A DNA stretch of 64,000 bases from Brevibacterium yomogidense (GCF_016107685.1 NZ_JABASY010000006.1:124001-188000), one strand, 5' to 3'; shown: positions 18,138 to 29,794, counted from the stretch's first letter. Made by a program: numbers and translations. The notes: generated by a model not told the origin, from the letters alone.

Positions 18138-19957
18138 GGAGGGTCCCGGCCTCCGCCGGCCTCCTCGCGGCGATCGGTCGCGGCATTCTCGACCTGTCCC
18201 GGTGGCTCGTCTCGATCTTCTCGCGGTCCCTGCAGGTCCGCATCGTCGTGCTCACGGTGCTGCTGACCCTCGTCGCGATCTTCGGCGTCGGCACGTACAT
18301 GACGCAGGTGATCGCCCGCGGCCTCTTCGAATCGAAGCTGTCCGCCGTGTCGGAGCAGACCAGCACGTACGTCGCCCAGATCGAATCGCTCGCGACGGAG
18401 GACGACCTCAGTGAGGCGCTCACCGTCCAGCTCCAGAGCATGTATTCGCGTTCCCCCACCCCCCTGCGGTCGATCAGCCTGGAGCCGCGCGACGCGAACA
18501 GCCGCGTCCTCCCCGTGACAGTCCTCGACACGGTGCAGGGCTCGCCGCGTGTCGAGGAGCTGCCGGAGGACTTCCGGATGCAGGTGGCGGACACGGTTGC
18601 GGACCAGCAGCGCTACATGTCGACCAACCTGTCCGAAGACGGCGTGACTCCGGGCCTCGTCATCGCGCAGCCGCTGTCCGTGCCCGGTGCCGGACAGTTC
18701 GACCTGTACGTCGTCGCAGACCTCACCGAGGAGCAGGCGACTCTCAACTTCGTGACGCGAGCGACGCTGGTGGCCGGCATCGTCCTCGTCGTCCTCGTCG
18801 GTGCCGTGGGCCTGCTCGTGTCCCGCCTGGTCGTCACACCCGTCCGCACCGGGTCGGAGGTCGCACGGGAGATCGCGGACGGCGACCTCGACCGGCGCAT
18901 GCCCGTCACCGGGCGCGACGAGCTGTCCCAGCTGGCGCAGAGCTTCAACGACATGGCGGACAGCATGCAGGAGCAGATCACCCGGATGGAGCGCCTGTCC
19001 GTGCTGCAGCGGCAGTTCGTGTCCGACGTCTCCCACGAACTCCGGACGCCGCTCACAACGATCCACATCGCCTCCGACATGCTCTACGAATCACGGGACG
19101 AGTTCGATGAATCCGCGAGGCGCAGCGCAGAGCTGCTGAATTCGCAGGTGGACCGCTTCGAACAGCTGCTGGGCGATCTGCTGGAGATCTCCCGCTACGA
19201 CGCGGGTGCCGCGGAGCTCGTCGTCCACCCACACGACCTGCGCGACCTCGTCACCGGCGTCATCGAGACGGTCATGGTCGTCGCGGAGAGGTCCGGCACG
19301 CTGCTGCGGGTCCATGCACCCGCGGCCCCCGTGATGGCGGAGCTGGACCGCGTCCGCATCACCCGTGTCGTGCGGAACCTCGTCGTCAACGCGATCGAGC
19401 ACGGTGACGGCCGCCCCGTCGACGTGCACCTCGCGTCGAACGCGGAAGGAGCGGCCGTGAGCGTGCGCGACCACGGTGTGGGGATGAGCGCAGAGCACGT
19501 CGAGCACGTGTTCGACCGCTTCTGGCGTGCCGACCCCTCCCGCAAGCGCACCCTCGGTGGATCCGGCCTGGGCCTTGCGATCGCACTCGAGGACGCCCAC
19601 CTTCACGGCGGCTGGCTGCAGGCGTGGGGGGAACTGGGGGAGGGCTCGTGCTTCCGCCTCACGATCCCGCGTCGCCACGGACAGTCGATCTCCACCTCAC
19701 CGCTGCCGCTGCCACCGGCCGACGCGAGCCCCCGCTCCGCACTCGTCGCGGGACCGTCCAGCTCCGACGGGTCCGTGCGCATCCAGACCGGCAGCATCCC
19801 GATCGTCGTCGAGGCCGGATTCGACGGTGCGGGCTCCAGCGGCAGCGGTGCGAGCGCCGCCGGCCCCAGAGGAAACGGTCCAAGCAGTGCCGGTCCGAGC
19901 AGCGCCGCCGGCGCCAGCCGCGCAGTCGCCGACCAGGAGGAGGATCCCGATGCGTGA
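18134..19957 (+). CDS. mtrB: Sensor histidine kinase MtrB
   Basis: This 607-residue membrane kinase has transmembrane helices at about 34-58 and 208-235 flanking an extracytoplasmic sensor. HAMP covers about 236-285, the HisKA domain has H301 in SDVSHELRTPLTT, and the HATPase motifs are N (NLVVNAIEHG), G1 (DHGVGM), F and G2 (GGSGLGLAIALEDAHLHGG). It phosphorylates MtrA. After the kinase core an unusually long Ser/Gly/Ala-rich tail (about 515-607) extends to the stop. The start follows mtrA by a 16-base gap. The stop overlaps the lpqB start by eight bases. Confidence 0.95.
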   Translation: MRRVPASAGLLAAIGRGILDLSRWLVSIFSRSLQVRIVVLTVLLTLVAIFGVGTYMTQVIARGLFESKLSAVSEQTSTYVAQIESLATEDDLSEALTVQLQSMYSRSPTPLRSISLEPRDANSRVLPVTVLDTVQGSPRVEELPEDFRMQVADTVADQQRYMSTNLSEDGVTPGLVIAQPLSVPGAGQFDLYVVADLTEEQATLNFVTRATLVAGIVLVVLVGAVGLLVSRLVVTPVRTGSEVAREIADGDLDRRMPVTGRDELSQLAQSFNDMADSMQEQITRMERLSVLQRQFVSDVSHELRTPLTTIHIASDMLYESRDEFDESARRSAELLNSQVDRFEQLLGDLLEISRYDAGAAELVVHPHDLRDLVTGVIETVMVVAERSGTLLRVHAPAAPVMAELDRVRITRVVRNLVVNAIEHGDGRPVDVHLASNAEGAAVSVRDHGVGMSAEHVEHVFDRFWRADPSRKRTLGGSGLGLAIALEDAHLHGGWLQAWGELGEGSCFRLTIPRRHGQSISTSPLPLPPADASPRSALVAGPSSSDGSVRIQTGSIPIVVEAGFDGAGSSGSGASAAGPRGNGPSSAGPSSAAGASRAVADQEEDPDA

Positions 19958-21662
19958 TCGTCAGGGGCTCGTCGCAGCGCTCGCGGCACTGCTGCTGGTC
20001 CTCAGCGGTTGTGCCGCGATCCCGACGGAGGGCGAGACCGGGGTCATCGACGTCGTGGACCGGCCGGAACGCGTCCAGTCGGAGATCGAGCCGGAAGGCC
20101 CCGTCGAAGGCGCGGACCCGAACGCCATCGTGCGCGGGTTCCTCGCCGCCGGTGCCGGCTATTCCGACGACTTCGCCGTAGCACGGTCCTTCCTCACCGA
20201 GGACTTCTCGAACGAGTGGGACCCGCAGTCCAGCGTCGTCGTCATGCCGAGCAGCGCGGACTTCGACACGATCACGGCGGAGGTGTCCTCCGACCAGCAG
20301 AACATCTCCATGTCGCTGCCCGTCGCCGCGACCCTCGACGCACAGCGCGTGTATCGGGAGGAGCGCCCCGGTTCCGAAGTGGACCGTGCCTTCTCGCTGC
20401 GGCAGGTGAACGGGGAATGGCGGATCTCCTCCGCCCCGCAGGGGCTCGTGCTCACCTCGTCGTCGTTCACATCCGTGTACGACTCGTACCCCCTGTACTA
20501 CTACACCCCGGGATTCGACTACCTGGTCCCGGACACACGCTGGTTCGTCCGGTCGCCCGCCGCCGCGACCGAGGTGATGACGGAGCTGCTGGCCGGCCCG
20601 GCCGACCACGTGGGCGGGTCCGTCATCTCCGCAGTGCCCGACGGCACCCGCCTGGACCCCCGCTCCGTGACCGTGTCCGGTGGGATCGCCCAGGTGGGGC
20701 TCGACGAGACCGCACAGGGCCTCGACGAGGAGACGAACGGCCGCATCCTCGGCCAGGTGTCCGCGACACTGCGGGGCCTCTCCTCGACGAACGCCGTCGA
20801 GGTCACCACCCCGACGGGCGCGCTGAACGCCCCTCCGGGTGACAGCGTGCCCGTGGGCGTGCGCATCGACGCGCGGCCGGTGCTCATCGCCGGCGGGACA
20901 CTGGCACGGCTGGACGAGACCCGACTCGACCCCATCCCGGGGCTGCCGGACCTGGGGGACGACCCGACGGATCCCGCGGTGTCGATCGACGACTCCACGT
21001 ACGCCTACCTGGCCGAGGGTAAGACCGAACTCCACCGCATCCTGCCCGACGGCGAGGGCGACGCCGTGATCCACACCGACGAGGACGGGCTCACCGGTCC
21101 GAGCTTCGACCTGCACGGGAGCATCTGGACGGCGTCCCGCGTGCAGGGGGACACCGGCCGGGTCACGGTGATCCTGGCATCCGGCGACACCGTCGACGTC
21201 GCCGTCCCCTGGCTGGGGGACCGCACCGTGCAGGCGCTCCGCGTCTCCAGCGACGGCACCCAGCTGGCTGTGCTGTCGCGGAACGGCGGCGGCACGCCCC
21301 GCATCGACGTGGTCGGCATCGTGCGCAGCGCGGACGGGGACCCCACGGGCATCGTGCCGGCCGCTCCGCTGCGCGTCGGAGCGCGCTTCGACCAGATCGT
21401 CGACCTGTCGTGGGCGGGGTCGGGGGAGCTCGCGATCCTCGCCGCAGAGAGTCGTTCGGGCGATGCCCAGCCGTACCTGGCGCCCGTGTCCGGCCCCACC
21501 ACCTCCCTGGGCGACGTGAGCGGGGGCTCCTCGATCACGGCGAGCACGGATGCCCGGTCCGTCCGGGTCAGCACGGAGGACGGAGAGCTCTACTCCTTCG
21601 GCGCGGACAACTGGCAGAAGGTCGTGGACCTGGTCGTCCACGACCCCGCATACCCGGGCTGA
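19950..21662 (+). CDS. lpqB: Lipoprotein LpqB, accessory to MtrAB
   Basis: This 570-residue lipoprotein has an n-region and hydrophobic stretch ending in the lipobox LSGC (Cys about 21). A sporulation/spore germination GerMN-type domain follows (about 190-290; VMTELLAGPADHVGG...), then a beta-propeller-like LpqB domain (about 320-560). In mycobacteria LpqB interacts with MtrB's sensor domain and modulates the pathway at the outer face of the membrane. AGGAGGAGG precedes the ATG. It is the third gene of the mtrAB operon. Confidence 0.95.
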   Translation: MRDRQGLVAALAALLLVLSGCAAIPTEGETGVIDVVDRPERVQSEIEPEGPVEGADPNAIVRGFLAAGAGYSDDFAVARSFLTEDFSNEWDPQSSVVVMPSSADFDTITAEVSSDQQNISMSLPVAATLDAQRVYREERPGSEVDRAFSLRQVNGEWRISSAPQGLVLTSSSFTSVYDSYPLYYYTPGFDYLVPDTRWFVRSPAAATEVMTELLAGPADHVGGSVISAVPDGTRLDPRSVTVSGGIAQVGLDETAQGLDEETNGRILGQVSATLRGLSSTNAVEVTTPTGALNAPPGDSVPVGVRIDARPVLIAGGTLARLDETRLDPIPGLPDLGDDPTDPAVSIDDSTYAYLAEGKTELHRILPDGEGDAVIHTDEDGLTGPSFDLHGSIWTASRVQGDTGRVTVILASGDTVDVAVPWLGDRTVQALRVSSDGTQLAVLSRNGGGTPRIDVVGIVRSADGDPTGIVPAAPLRVGARFDQIVDLSWAGSGELAILAAESRSGDAQPYLAPVSGPTTSLGDVSGGSSITASTDARSVRVSTEDGELYSFGADNWQKVVDLVVHDPAYPG

Positions 21663-21664
21663 GC

Positions 21665-22429
21665 ATGGACAGGAAGCCGACGACACCCCGGTTCGCACGT
21701 GCGCTGCGGGAGGTGGGCGGGGAGCTGGTCGACCTGCTGCTGCCGCGCACGTGCGCCGGATGCGGGGTGGAGACCGTGAGCCTCTGCGGACCGTGCCTCA
21801 CACACCTGCAGCCGCAGCCCCGCACCGTCGCCCCGCGCTACGGACTGCTTCCGGTGTCCGGCGCAGGTGAGTACTCGGACACGCTGCGCAGCGTCATCGT
21901 GGCGATGAAGGCGCGCAAGCGCACGGACGTCCTCCCCGTCGTCGCGATCCTGCTGGCCGCCGCGATCGCCCACGCGCTCGAGGAATCGGGATACACGGGT
22001 GGCGACGTGACAGCGGTGCCGGTCCCGACCTCGGCGGCGGCCATGCGGGAACGGGGGCGGGACCTCGTCGCGGAGCTCAGCGCACACGCCTGCGGTCTGC
22101 TGGCGGCCGACGGCCTGACGATCCGGTCCACACCGCTGCTCACCGCCGTCCGCCATCGCGACCAGGTGGGATCGGGGGCACGGGACAGACGACGGAACGT
22201 GACCGGCACCCACGCCCCGCGCCGCCGCGCGCAGTGGGAACCGGTGCGGGGGTCGAGCCGCATCGTCCTCGTCGACGACGTCCTCACGACGGGGGCCACG
22301 TTGGCCGAGGCGGCGCGGGCGCTGCGAGAGGCGGGTGTGGAACCGGACGGGTGCGCAGCGCTCGCGGTGACCGAGGACGGGAGGCGGGGGCGCGCCGAAG
22401 ACGCTCCCGACAGCGTCCACGATGTGTGA
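21665..22429 (+). CDS. ComF-family phosphoribosyltransferase-like protein
   Basis: This 254-residue protein has an N-terminal zinc-ribbon-like cysteine set (LPRTCAGCG, then CGPC), a central conserved helix (SDTLRSVIVAMKARKRTDV), and a C-terminal PRTase fold with the PRPP loop IVLVDDVLTTGATL. ComF relatives aid DNA uptake in some bacteria; in actinobacteria the gene sits invariably between lpqB and hpf (as I recall Rv3242c) and its role is unproven. It starts three bases after lpqB. The basic loop RHRDQVGSGARDRRRNVTGTH is the usual conserved feature. Confidence 0.88.
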   Translation: MDRKPTTPRFARALREVGGELVDLLLPRTCAGCGVETVSLCGPCLTHLQPQPRTVAPRYGLLPVSGAGEYSDTLRSVIVAMKARKRTDVLPVVAILLAAAIAHALEESGYTGGDVTAVPVPTSAAAMRERGRDLVAELSAHACGLLAADGLTIRSTPLLTAVRHRDQVGSGARDRRRNVTGTHAPRRRAQWEPVRGSSRIVLVDDVLTTGATLAEAARALREAGVEPDGCAALAVTEDGRRGRAEDAPDSVHDV

Positions 22430-22483
22430 CGCGCCGGTGTGATCTTCACTTCATTCGTCGTTGGGGATGGTGTTCAATGGAGT

Positions 22484-22506
22484 GTACCCATCCAGCGAAT
22501 GGGTAC
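22484..22506. promoter_or_regulatory. Perfect inverted repeat upstream of hpf (operator or leader hairpin)
   Basis: GTACCCAT and ATGGGTAC (8 bp arms) flank seven bases, 39 bases upstream of the hpf start. A weak promoter (TTGGGG at 22461, TGTACC at 22483) would place the repeat at the transcription start, so it could be an operator or a 5' leader hairpin. Confidence 0.5.
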
Positions 22507-22544
22507 GGAGCGATCCGTCGAACGAGTCGCCTAGGAGAGACACC

Positions 22545-23231
22545 ATGGACGTCGTAGTGAAGGGCCGTCACCAGGCCGTTTCGGACAGCTTTCGGGACCA
22601 CGCAGCAGAGAAGGTCTCGAAGGTCGAACAGCTCTCCCCGCGTGCTCAGGCCGTCGAAGTCCAACTCCGGCACGAGAACACGCGAAACCGCGAGCAGGAG
22701 CAGCGCGTGGAGATCACCGTCTTCCAGAAGGGGCCCGTGCTCCGCGCGGAGGCGAGCGCGGACGACAAGTACGCAGCACTCGACCTCGCATGGGCGAAGC
22801 TCCTGGAGCGACTCCGCCGCGTGAAGGACCGCAACAAGGTCAACCGGACGGGTCACCGGCGCCAGAACTCCACAGGTGAGGCCCTCGCGTCGATGGAGGT
22901 CATCGACCCGCTGATCCCGCAGGACGGAGAGGTCCGCGAGGCGAAGAACGAGACGACGACCGGAGCCGTGGACGCCTCCGATCAGACGAACGGCCGCATC
23001 CAGGCAGAAGGCGACTCACCCGTCGTCCTGCGTGAGAAGCGCTTCCCCGCACAGCCGATCGGCATCGAGGAGGCGCTCAACCGCATGGAGATGGTCGGCC
23101 ACGACTTCTACCTCTTCATCGACGAGGAGAACGAGCAGCCCTCCGTCGTCTACCGCCGGAAGGGCTGGAGCTACGGAGTGATCGCCCTGGACGAATCGAT
23201 GTCCCCCGAGGACGCGGAAGCCGTGTCCTGA
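22545..23231 (+). CDS. hpf: Ribosome hibernation-promoting factor, long form
   Basis: This 228-residue long HPF has an N-terminal S30AE/YfiA domain (1-105, MDVVVKGRHQAVSDSFRDHAAEKV...), an acidic linker, and a C-terminal dimerisation domain (about 165-228, VVLREKRFPAQPIGIEEALNRMEMVGHDFYLF). Long HPF binds 30S near the decoding centre and dimerises ribosomes in stationary phase or hypoxia. AGGAG lies seven bases before the ATG. Position between the comF-like gene and secA is conserved. Confidence 0.93.
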   Translation: MDVVVKGRHQAVSDSFRDHAAEKVSKVEQLSPRAQAVEVQLRHENTRNREQEQRVEITVFQKGPVLRAEASADDKYAALDLAWAKLLERLRRVKDRNKVNRTGHRRQNSTGEALASMEVIDPLIPQDGEVREAKNETTTGAVDASDQTNGRIQAEGDSPVVLREKRFPAQPIGIEEALNRMEMVGHDFYLFIDEENEQPSVVYRRKGWSYGVIALDESMSPEDAEAVS

Positions 23232-23236
23232 CACCT

Positions 23237-24484
23237 GTGACACGGGTTCCCACCCTGTCGACGGAGGCGGCGAAGCGCATCGCGCTCGCCGCCTCCGGCT
23301 TCGCCCGCCCACGGCCGGCGAACCCGAACGCCGGACACCTGCGGCGGGTCTTCGACCGCCTGTCGGTCGTCCAGATCGACTCCGTGCAGGCCGTCACCCG
23401 GTCGCACTACCTCCCCTTCTTCTCCCGCCTGGGGTCCTACCCCCGCGCCCGGCTCGATTCCCTGTTCCACGACGCCCCGCGCATGGGTGTCGAATACTGG
23501 GCGCACGAAGCCGCCTACGTCGCCCCCTCGACGGTGCACGCATTCCATCGTCGCCGCGGCGAGTGGTTCGTCCACGACTACGGGCAGCGGGACCCGGTCC
23601 ACGGCGCCGACTTCCGCGCGCTCATGGAGGCGCTCGTGGTCGAACTCGCCGCGGGCCCGGGAACGGCGAGGAACCTCGCGGAGCGCGTCCCGCACTCCGT
23701 GCCGGAACACGATCGAGGCCACTGGGGATGGAACCCGACCCGCACGAAGTCCGCGCTGGAGGCGCTGTTCCGCGCGGGCAGGATCGCGTGCGCGGGACGC
23801 AGCCCCCACTTCGAGCGCATCTTCGCACTGCCGGCCCACACGCATCCCGACCTTCCCGTGCCCGCACCCGTGTGGGGCCCGGACCACGACCCGGATCTGG
23901 GCATCCGACCCGAGGCTGGCGGAATCCCGCGGGGAGTGACCGGTCTCGAGGACGATGCCGTGGCACTCGTGCGACTGGCCGGACCCGCACTGGGCATCGG
24001 CACGGTCGACTGCTTCGCAGACTATTTCCGGATGCCCCGGGCGACGACCCGCCGCGCCGTCGACGCGCTGACGGCGGAGGGTGCACTGCGGGAGGTCTCC
24101 GTCGACGGGGTCCAGGCGTGGCGCTGGCATGACTCGCGGGCTCCGCGCTCCGTGGAGGCGACGGCGCTGCTCGCACCCTTCGACCCGCTGGTATTCAACC
24201 GCCGACGCATCCGCTGGCTCTTCGGATTCGACTACCGCATCGAGATCTACACCCCCGCCCCGCAGCGACGCTACGGCTACTACGTCATGCCGTTCCTGCA
24301 CGACGGGTCGCTCCGCGCACGCGTCGACGTGCGGGCACGCAGAGACTCCGGCGTGCTCCGCGCGGCGGTCCACATGGAACCCGGCGAGGACTGCGAAGCG
24401 GCTGTCCAGCAGGAACTGCGGGAACTCGCAGGATGGTTGGGGCTTGCAGAAGTCGAGGTCCTGCCCGCCGGGCAGATATGCTGA
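23237..24484 (+). CDS. YcaQ-type winged-helix DNA glycosylase (HTH_42 family)
   Basis: This 415-residue protein carries the family signature [23 protein letters not shown] near residue 37, in which the QxD motif is catalytic in interstrand-crosslink glycosylases such as E. coli YcaQ and Streptomyces AlkX/AlkZ. The [16 protein letters not shown] and CFADYFRM...[20 protein letters not shown] segments fit tandem winged helices, and [28 protein letters not shown] is also typical. It probably removes bulky alkyl or crosslink adducts. It starts five bases after hpf, so it is in the same operon. Confidence 0.87.
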   Translation: MTRVPTLSTEAAKRIALAASGFARPRPANPNAGHLRRVFDRLSVVQIDSVQAVTRSHYLPFFSRLGSYPRARLDSLFHDAPRMGVEYWAHEAAYVAPSTVHAFHRRRGEWFVHDYGQRDPVHGADFRALMEALVVELAAGPGTARNLAERVPHSVPEHDRGHWGWNPTRTKSALEALFRAGRIACAGRSPHFERIFALPAHTHPDLPVPAPVWGPDHDPDLGIRPEAGGIPRGVTGLEDDAVALVRLAGPALGIGTVDCFADYFRMPRATTRRAVDALTAEGALREVSVDGVQAWRWHDSRAPRSVEATALLAPFDPLVFNRRRIRWLFGFDYRIEIYTPAPQRRYGYYVMPFLHDGSLRARVDVRARRDSGVLRAAVHMEPGEDCEAAVQQELRELAGWLGLAEVEVLPAGQIC

Positions 24485-24536
24485 GGGGCGGACTTCACAC
24501 TGTGGACCGCGTGGGAGCGCGGGGCTAAGGAGAATC

Positions 24537-27281
<2,745 letters not shown>

Positions 27282-27310
27282 GACCGGCTGACACCCGGCC
27301 TCGGGTGGAG

Positions 27311-27357
27311 GACGAAGCGTCCCGGCAGTGATGGATTCACTGCCGGGACGCTTCGTC
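27311..27357. terminator. Strong hairpin terminator after secA
   Basis: The arms at 27311-27331 and 27337-27357 are perfectly complementary (21 bp) around a five-base loop, 30 bases after the secA stop. It separates secA from the reverse-strand operon. Confidence 0.85.
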
Positions 27358-27395
27358 GTTCGCGGGAGCTCCGTCTGGGGAGCCGCCGCCGCTGA

Positions 27396-27455
27396 CGGGG
27401 CACACTCACCGAGGCCGGGGCACACTCGCCGTTGTCGGGGCATACTCGCCGCTTG
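27396..27455. repeat. Three tandem 20-bp repeats in the secA / Rv3235-like gap
   Basis: Three consecutive 20-base units share the core CGGGGCAYACTCRCCG, followed by a variable four-base end. They lie between the secA terminator and the end of the convergent Rv3235-like gene. No coding or RNA role is evident. Confidence 0.8.
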
Positions 27456-27472
27456 GGGATGGACTCCTCCGG

Positions 27473-28051
27473 TCAGATGCTGAGGAACTCGGTGAGCTTC
27501 CACCGCGAGCGTCTGCGCGTGAGTCGCAGCGCGAGAGCGCGGGGGCGACGCATCGTCGTCACGACGAGGGCGATCTCCACGACGGAGTCCGACACCTCGC
27601 AGATCCGGGCGGTCGACGTCGTGAGCGGTCGGTCTGTGTGCGGGTTGCTCTGCGACAGCGATCGGCGGACACGTGTGTGCTCCGTGATCCGGTCGAAGAG
27701 CGGGGCCTGCACCCATTTCTCGATGCTCACGGGGGCGCGGGCGCCCACCAGCACTTCGACGAGCGCCGTGGCCAGCGCAGGAGCCATCGATTGGAGCAGC
27801 ACCCGGTCGTCTGCGCTGAGCGGACGGGTCCCGGGCCGGACGTGCGGTGCTCGGTCGGGCTCCGTGGAGGGGCGTGCGTCGACGGGTGCTGCAGGACCGT
27901 CCCCGGTCGGCCGACCCCCAGCGAGCGAGAGGACGGACGTGTCCGCGGATCCGTCCGCGGGTCCCTTCGACCCGTCATCGGTCTGCCCGCGTCGTGGGCG
28001 GACAAGTGTGAGCGACGGTGCTGTGGTGAGGTGGGCTGCGGCGGTGGTCAT
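27473..28051 (-). CDS. Rv3235-like protein (DUF6459 type)
   Basis: This 192-residue protein has a disordered Arg/Gly/Asp-rich N-terminal half. The C-terminal domain (VEVLVGARAPVSIEKWVQAPLFDRI... then ARICEVSDSVVEIALVV...RPRALALRLTRRRSRWKLTEF) matches the conserved pattern of the Rv3235 family found near secA in actinobacteria. Function is unknown. It overlaps the LysM gene by four bases (ATGA), forming a two-gene operon converging on secA. Confidence 0.75.
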   Translation of the reverse strand: MTTAAAHLTTAPSLTLVRPRRGQTDDGSKGPADGSADTSVLSLAGGRPTGDGPAAPVDARPSTEPDRAPHVRPGTRPLSADDRVLLQSMAPALATALVEVLVGARAPVSIEKWVQAPLFDRITEHTRVRRSLSQSNPHTDRPLTTSTARICEVSDSVVEIALVVTTMRRPRALALRLTRRRSRWKLTEFLSI

Positions 28052-28809
28052 GGCAGCACCAGCCGCTGGCCGGGGAGGATGAGGTTGGCGTCGTCGCCGA
28101 CCAGTTCCCGGTTCGCCGCGTGGACATCTGCGACGCGCGTCGCGACCTCCGCTGGGGCGGCACCCGGCAACTCGGACGCGACGATCCGCCACATGCTGTC
28201 CCCCGGCGCGACGACGTGGACGGAAGCGGCGTCGTCCGGAGCAGCCGCAGAGCCCGGGGCCGGAGCGCGGTCCGGAGTGGTCGGAGGGGGCGACGCCGCG
28301 TCCTGGGACAGCGGCCATGCAGGTCCGCGCCCCTGGGCGCGCGAGGCGTCCTCATCGAGCGGAGCCGTGCCATCCGAGTGAGCGCTGTCGTCGGAGGGAG
28401 TCGGGTCATCGGAGAGGGCCGTGTCATCGGCGGGAGCCGGGGACAGGGGCCACGCGGGGGAGGGCGATGCGGCGAAGGCCGGCCCGGCGAGGACCGCTAC
28501 GGAGAGTGATCCGCCGACCGCCGCGCTGAGAGCGGTCCGCGCTGCACGCGGTGCCGTGCGGAGGGCGGCGGCCCGGATCGGCGCGGCGGCGAGGCCGGCC
28601 GCCGTGCACAGGCGCCAGAGGTGCGCGAGGAGAACCGACACCGTCGTGCGCACACCTGCCAGGACTGTCGCCGCGCCCGCGATCAGCAGCAGCGCAGCAC
28701 CCGGATCGCCGGCGAGTGCCTCTGCTGCGAGACGCGGGAGGGCGCACAGGAGAAGTGTCGTCCCCGCCGCATGCGCCGCGGCGAACAGTGTGAGTCTGCG
28801 CATTCCCAT
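28048..28809 (-). CDS. LysM-domain membrane-anchored protein
   Basis: This 253-residue protein has two or three hydrophobic segments in the first 115 residues. A Ser/Asp/Pro-rich linker follows, then a C-terminal LysM domain (about 195-253; HVVAPGDSMWRIVASELPG... LVGDDANLILPGQRLVLP). LysM binds N-acetylglucosamine in peptidoglycan, so the protein probably tethers something to the wall. ATG 28809 is preferred because AGGGAG lies five bases upstream; GTG 28815 and ATG 28803 are alternatives. It is divergent from the hypothetical gene at 28956. Confidence 0.8.
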   Translation of the reverse strand: MGMRRLTLFAAAHAAGTTLLLCALPRLAAEALAGDPGAALLLIAGAATVLAGVRTTVSVLLAHLWRLCTAAGLAAAPIRAAALRTAPRAARTALSAAVGGSLSVAVLAGPAFAASPSPAWPLSPAPADDTALSDDPTPSDDSAHSDGTAPLDEDASRAQGRGPAWPLSQDAASPPPTTPDRAPAPGSAAAPDDAASVHVVAPGDSMWRIVASELPGAAPAEVATRVADVHAANRELVGDDANLILPGQRLVLP

Positions 28810-28889
28810 GGCCACTCCCTCGTGAGATCATCTATGGATAGCAAACTGTATCAAATGGCGCGAAGGCTGGGTGAAGTGATTGTGAACTC

Positions 28890-28915
28890 GTCAGTAGCTA
28901 TCGCGCGCTACTGAC
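28890..28915. promoter_or_regulatory. Perfect 9-bp inverted repeat between divergent genes
   Basis: GTCAGTAGC and GCTACTGAC flank eight bases in the 146-base gap between the LysM gene and the hypothetical gene at 28956. It lies about 30-55 bases upstream of the hypothetical gene's -10, where an operator would act. The binding protein is unknown; the small HTH protein encoded at 29576 is a candidate. Confidence 0.45.
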
Positions 28916-28943
28916 AGATGCGCAGTGAGGGTGAGCGTCATGG

Positions 28944-28949
28944 CATACT
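28944..28949 (+). promoter_or_regulatory. -10 element (CATACT) for a leaderless hypothetical gene
   Basis: CATACT ends six bases before the ATG at 28956; no ribosome binding site is present. Confidence 0.4.
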
Positions 28950-28955
28950 GCGAAT

Positions 28956-29558
28956 ATGGAAAGACGCGACGGTGTGGCACACGGGAGTGCCGACGACCGC
29001 TTCCTGCGGCTGTTCGAGGACCTCGAGGCTCAGGAGGCGGGCCGTGCGCAGCACGAGCGCTTGGGCGAGTTCTCCGATCTGGTCGCGGGGGAGGCCGCGG
29101 ATCATTCCCTGACGGAGCGCCTGGCGGGGTCGATCGGGGCCCGGGCCGGTGTGACGGTCGCCGGGGTCCGCTTCGCGGGACGGCTTCAGCGGGTCTCCCT
29201 CGCCTGGATCAGCGTGGCCGTAGATGGCGGCGGGGGCGTCCTCATCGCCCTGGCGCACGTCGACGAGCTGCGGGTCGGGTCGCGTGCGCATGCTGCGCCG
29301 CCCGAATCCCTGTCGTTCGCCTCACCGCTGCGTGAGTGGAGGGAGGCGAGGGTGCCGTGCGCGGTCGCGGCGCTGGGCGCAGCAGGAGGAGTCCGGACTC
29401 TCGTCGGCACGCTGTCGCTCGTGGCCGCCGACTACATCGAGGTGGAAGAGTCATCCCGCCGTGAGGTCGCGCGTGAGCGGGGCGACGCGCCGGCCGGCAG
29501 GCTGCTCGTGCCCCTGTCGAGGGTCGCCTTCGTGCGACCGGAGGGGAGGGTCCTGTGA
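28956..29558 (+). CDS. Conserved actinobacterial protein of unknown function
   Basis: I do not recognise a named family in this 200-residue protein. Residues 1-60 are acidic and helical (FLRLFEDLEAQEAGRAQHERLGEFSDLVAGEAAD). The rest is predicted beta-rich, with GVRFAGRLQRVSLAWISVAVDGGGGVLIALAHVDELR, ARVPCAVAALGAAGGVRTLVGTLSLVAADYIEV and VPLSRVAFVRP. The pattern of barrel-like strands resembles PRC- or Sm-like small beta domains. It has no signal peptide or membrane helix. Codon use and GC match the surroundings. It is flanked by the LysM gene (divergent) and the small HTH gene (convergent). Confidence 0.75.
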   Translation: MERRDGVAHGSADDRFLRLFEDLEAQEAGRAQHERLGEFSDLVAGEAADHSLTERLAGSIGARAGVTVAGVRFAGRLQRVSLAWISVAVDGGGGVLIALAHVDELRVGSRAHAAPPESLSFASPLREWREARVPCAVAALGAAGGVRTLVGTLSLVAADYIEVEESSRREVARERGDAPAGRLLVPLSRVAFVRPEGRVL

Positions 29559-29575
29559 CGAGGGCCGGGTGCGGG

Positions 29576-29794
29576 TCAGTCCGCGGAGCCCGCGTCGACC
29601 TCCGCGCGGACCTCTGCGTACATGCGCTGGATGTAGTCCTCGAGTTCGGTCTTCTCAACGCGCCACTGGCCGCGACCGCCGACCTTGATCGCGCGGAGGT
29701 CTCCGGACCTCACGAGCGCGCGGGCCTGGGCGACAGAGACATTGAGGACTTCTGCGACGTCGGTGAGCGGCAGGAAGCGGGATTCTACGGCCAT
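29576..29794 (-). CDS. Small helix-turn-helix (excisionase/MerR-like) DNA-binding protein
   Basis: This 72-residue protein consists of one winged HTH of the excisionase/AlpA type: FLPLTDVAEVLNVSVAQARALVRSGDLRAIKVGGRGQWRVEKTELEDYIQRMY. It is related in size and fold to BldC but not identical to it. A conserved actinobacterial gene next to SAF/CpaE-like genes, it is a likely local regulator. ATG 29794 is preferred, with AAGGA six bases upstream; a longer frame to 29845 has poorer support. A candidate -10 (TAGTAT, complement of 29846-29851) lies upstream. Confidence 0.8.
   Translation of the reverse strand: MAVESRFLPLTDVAEVLNVSVAQARALVRSGDLRAIKVGGRGQWRVEKTELEDYIQRMYAEVRAEVDAGSAD

Noticed and set aside
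19659..21698. Long antisense frame over lpqB
   Set aside because: Overlaps a clear lipoprotein gene completely; no independent support.
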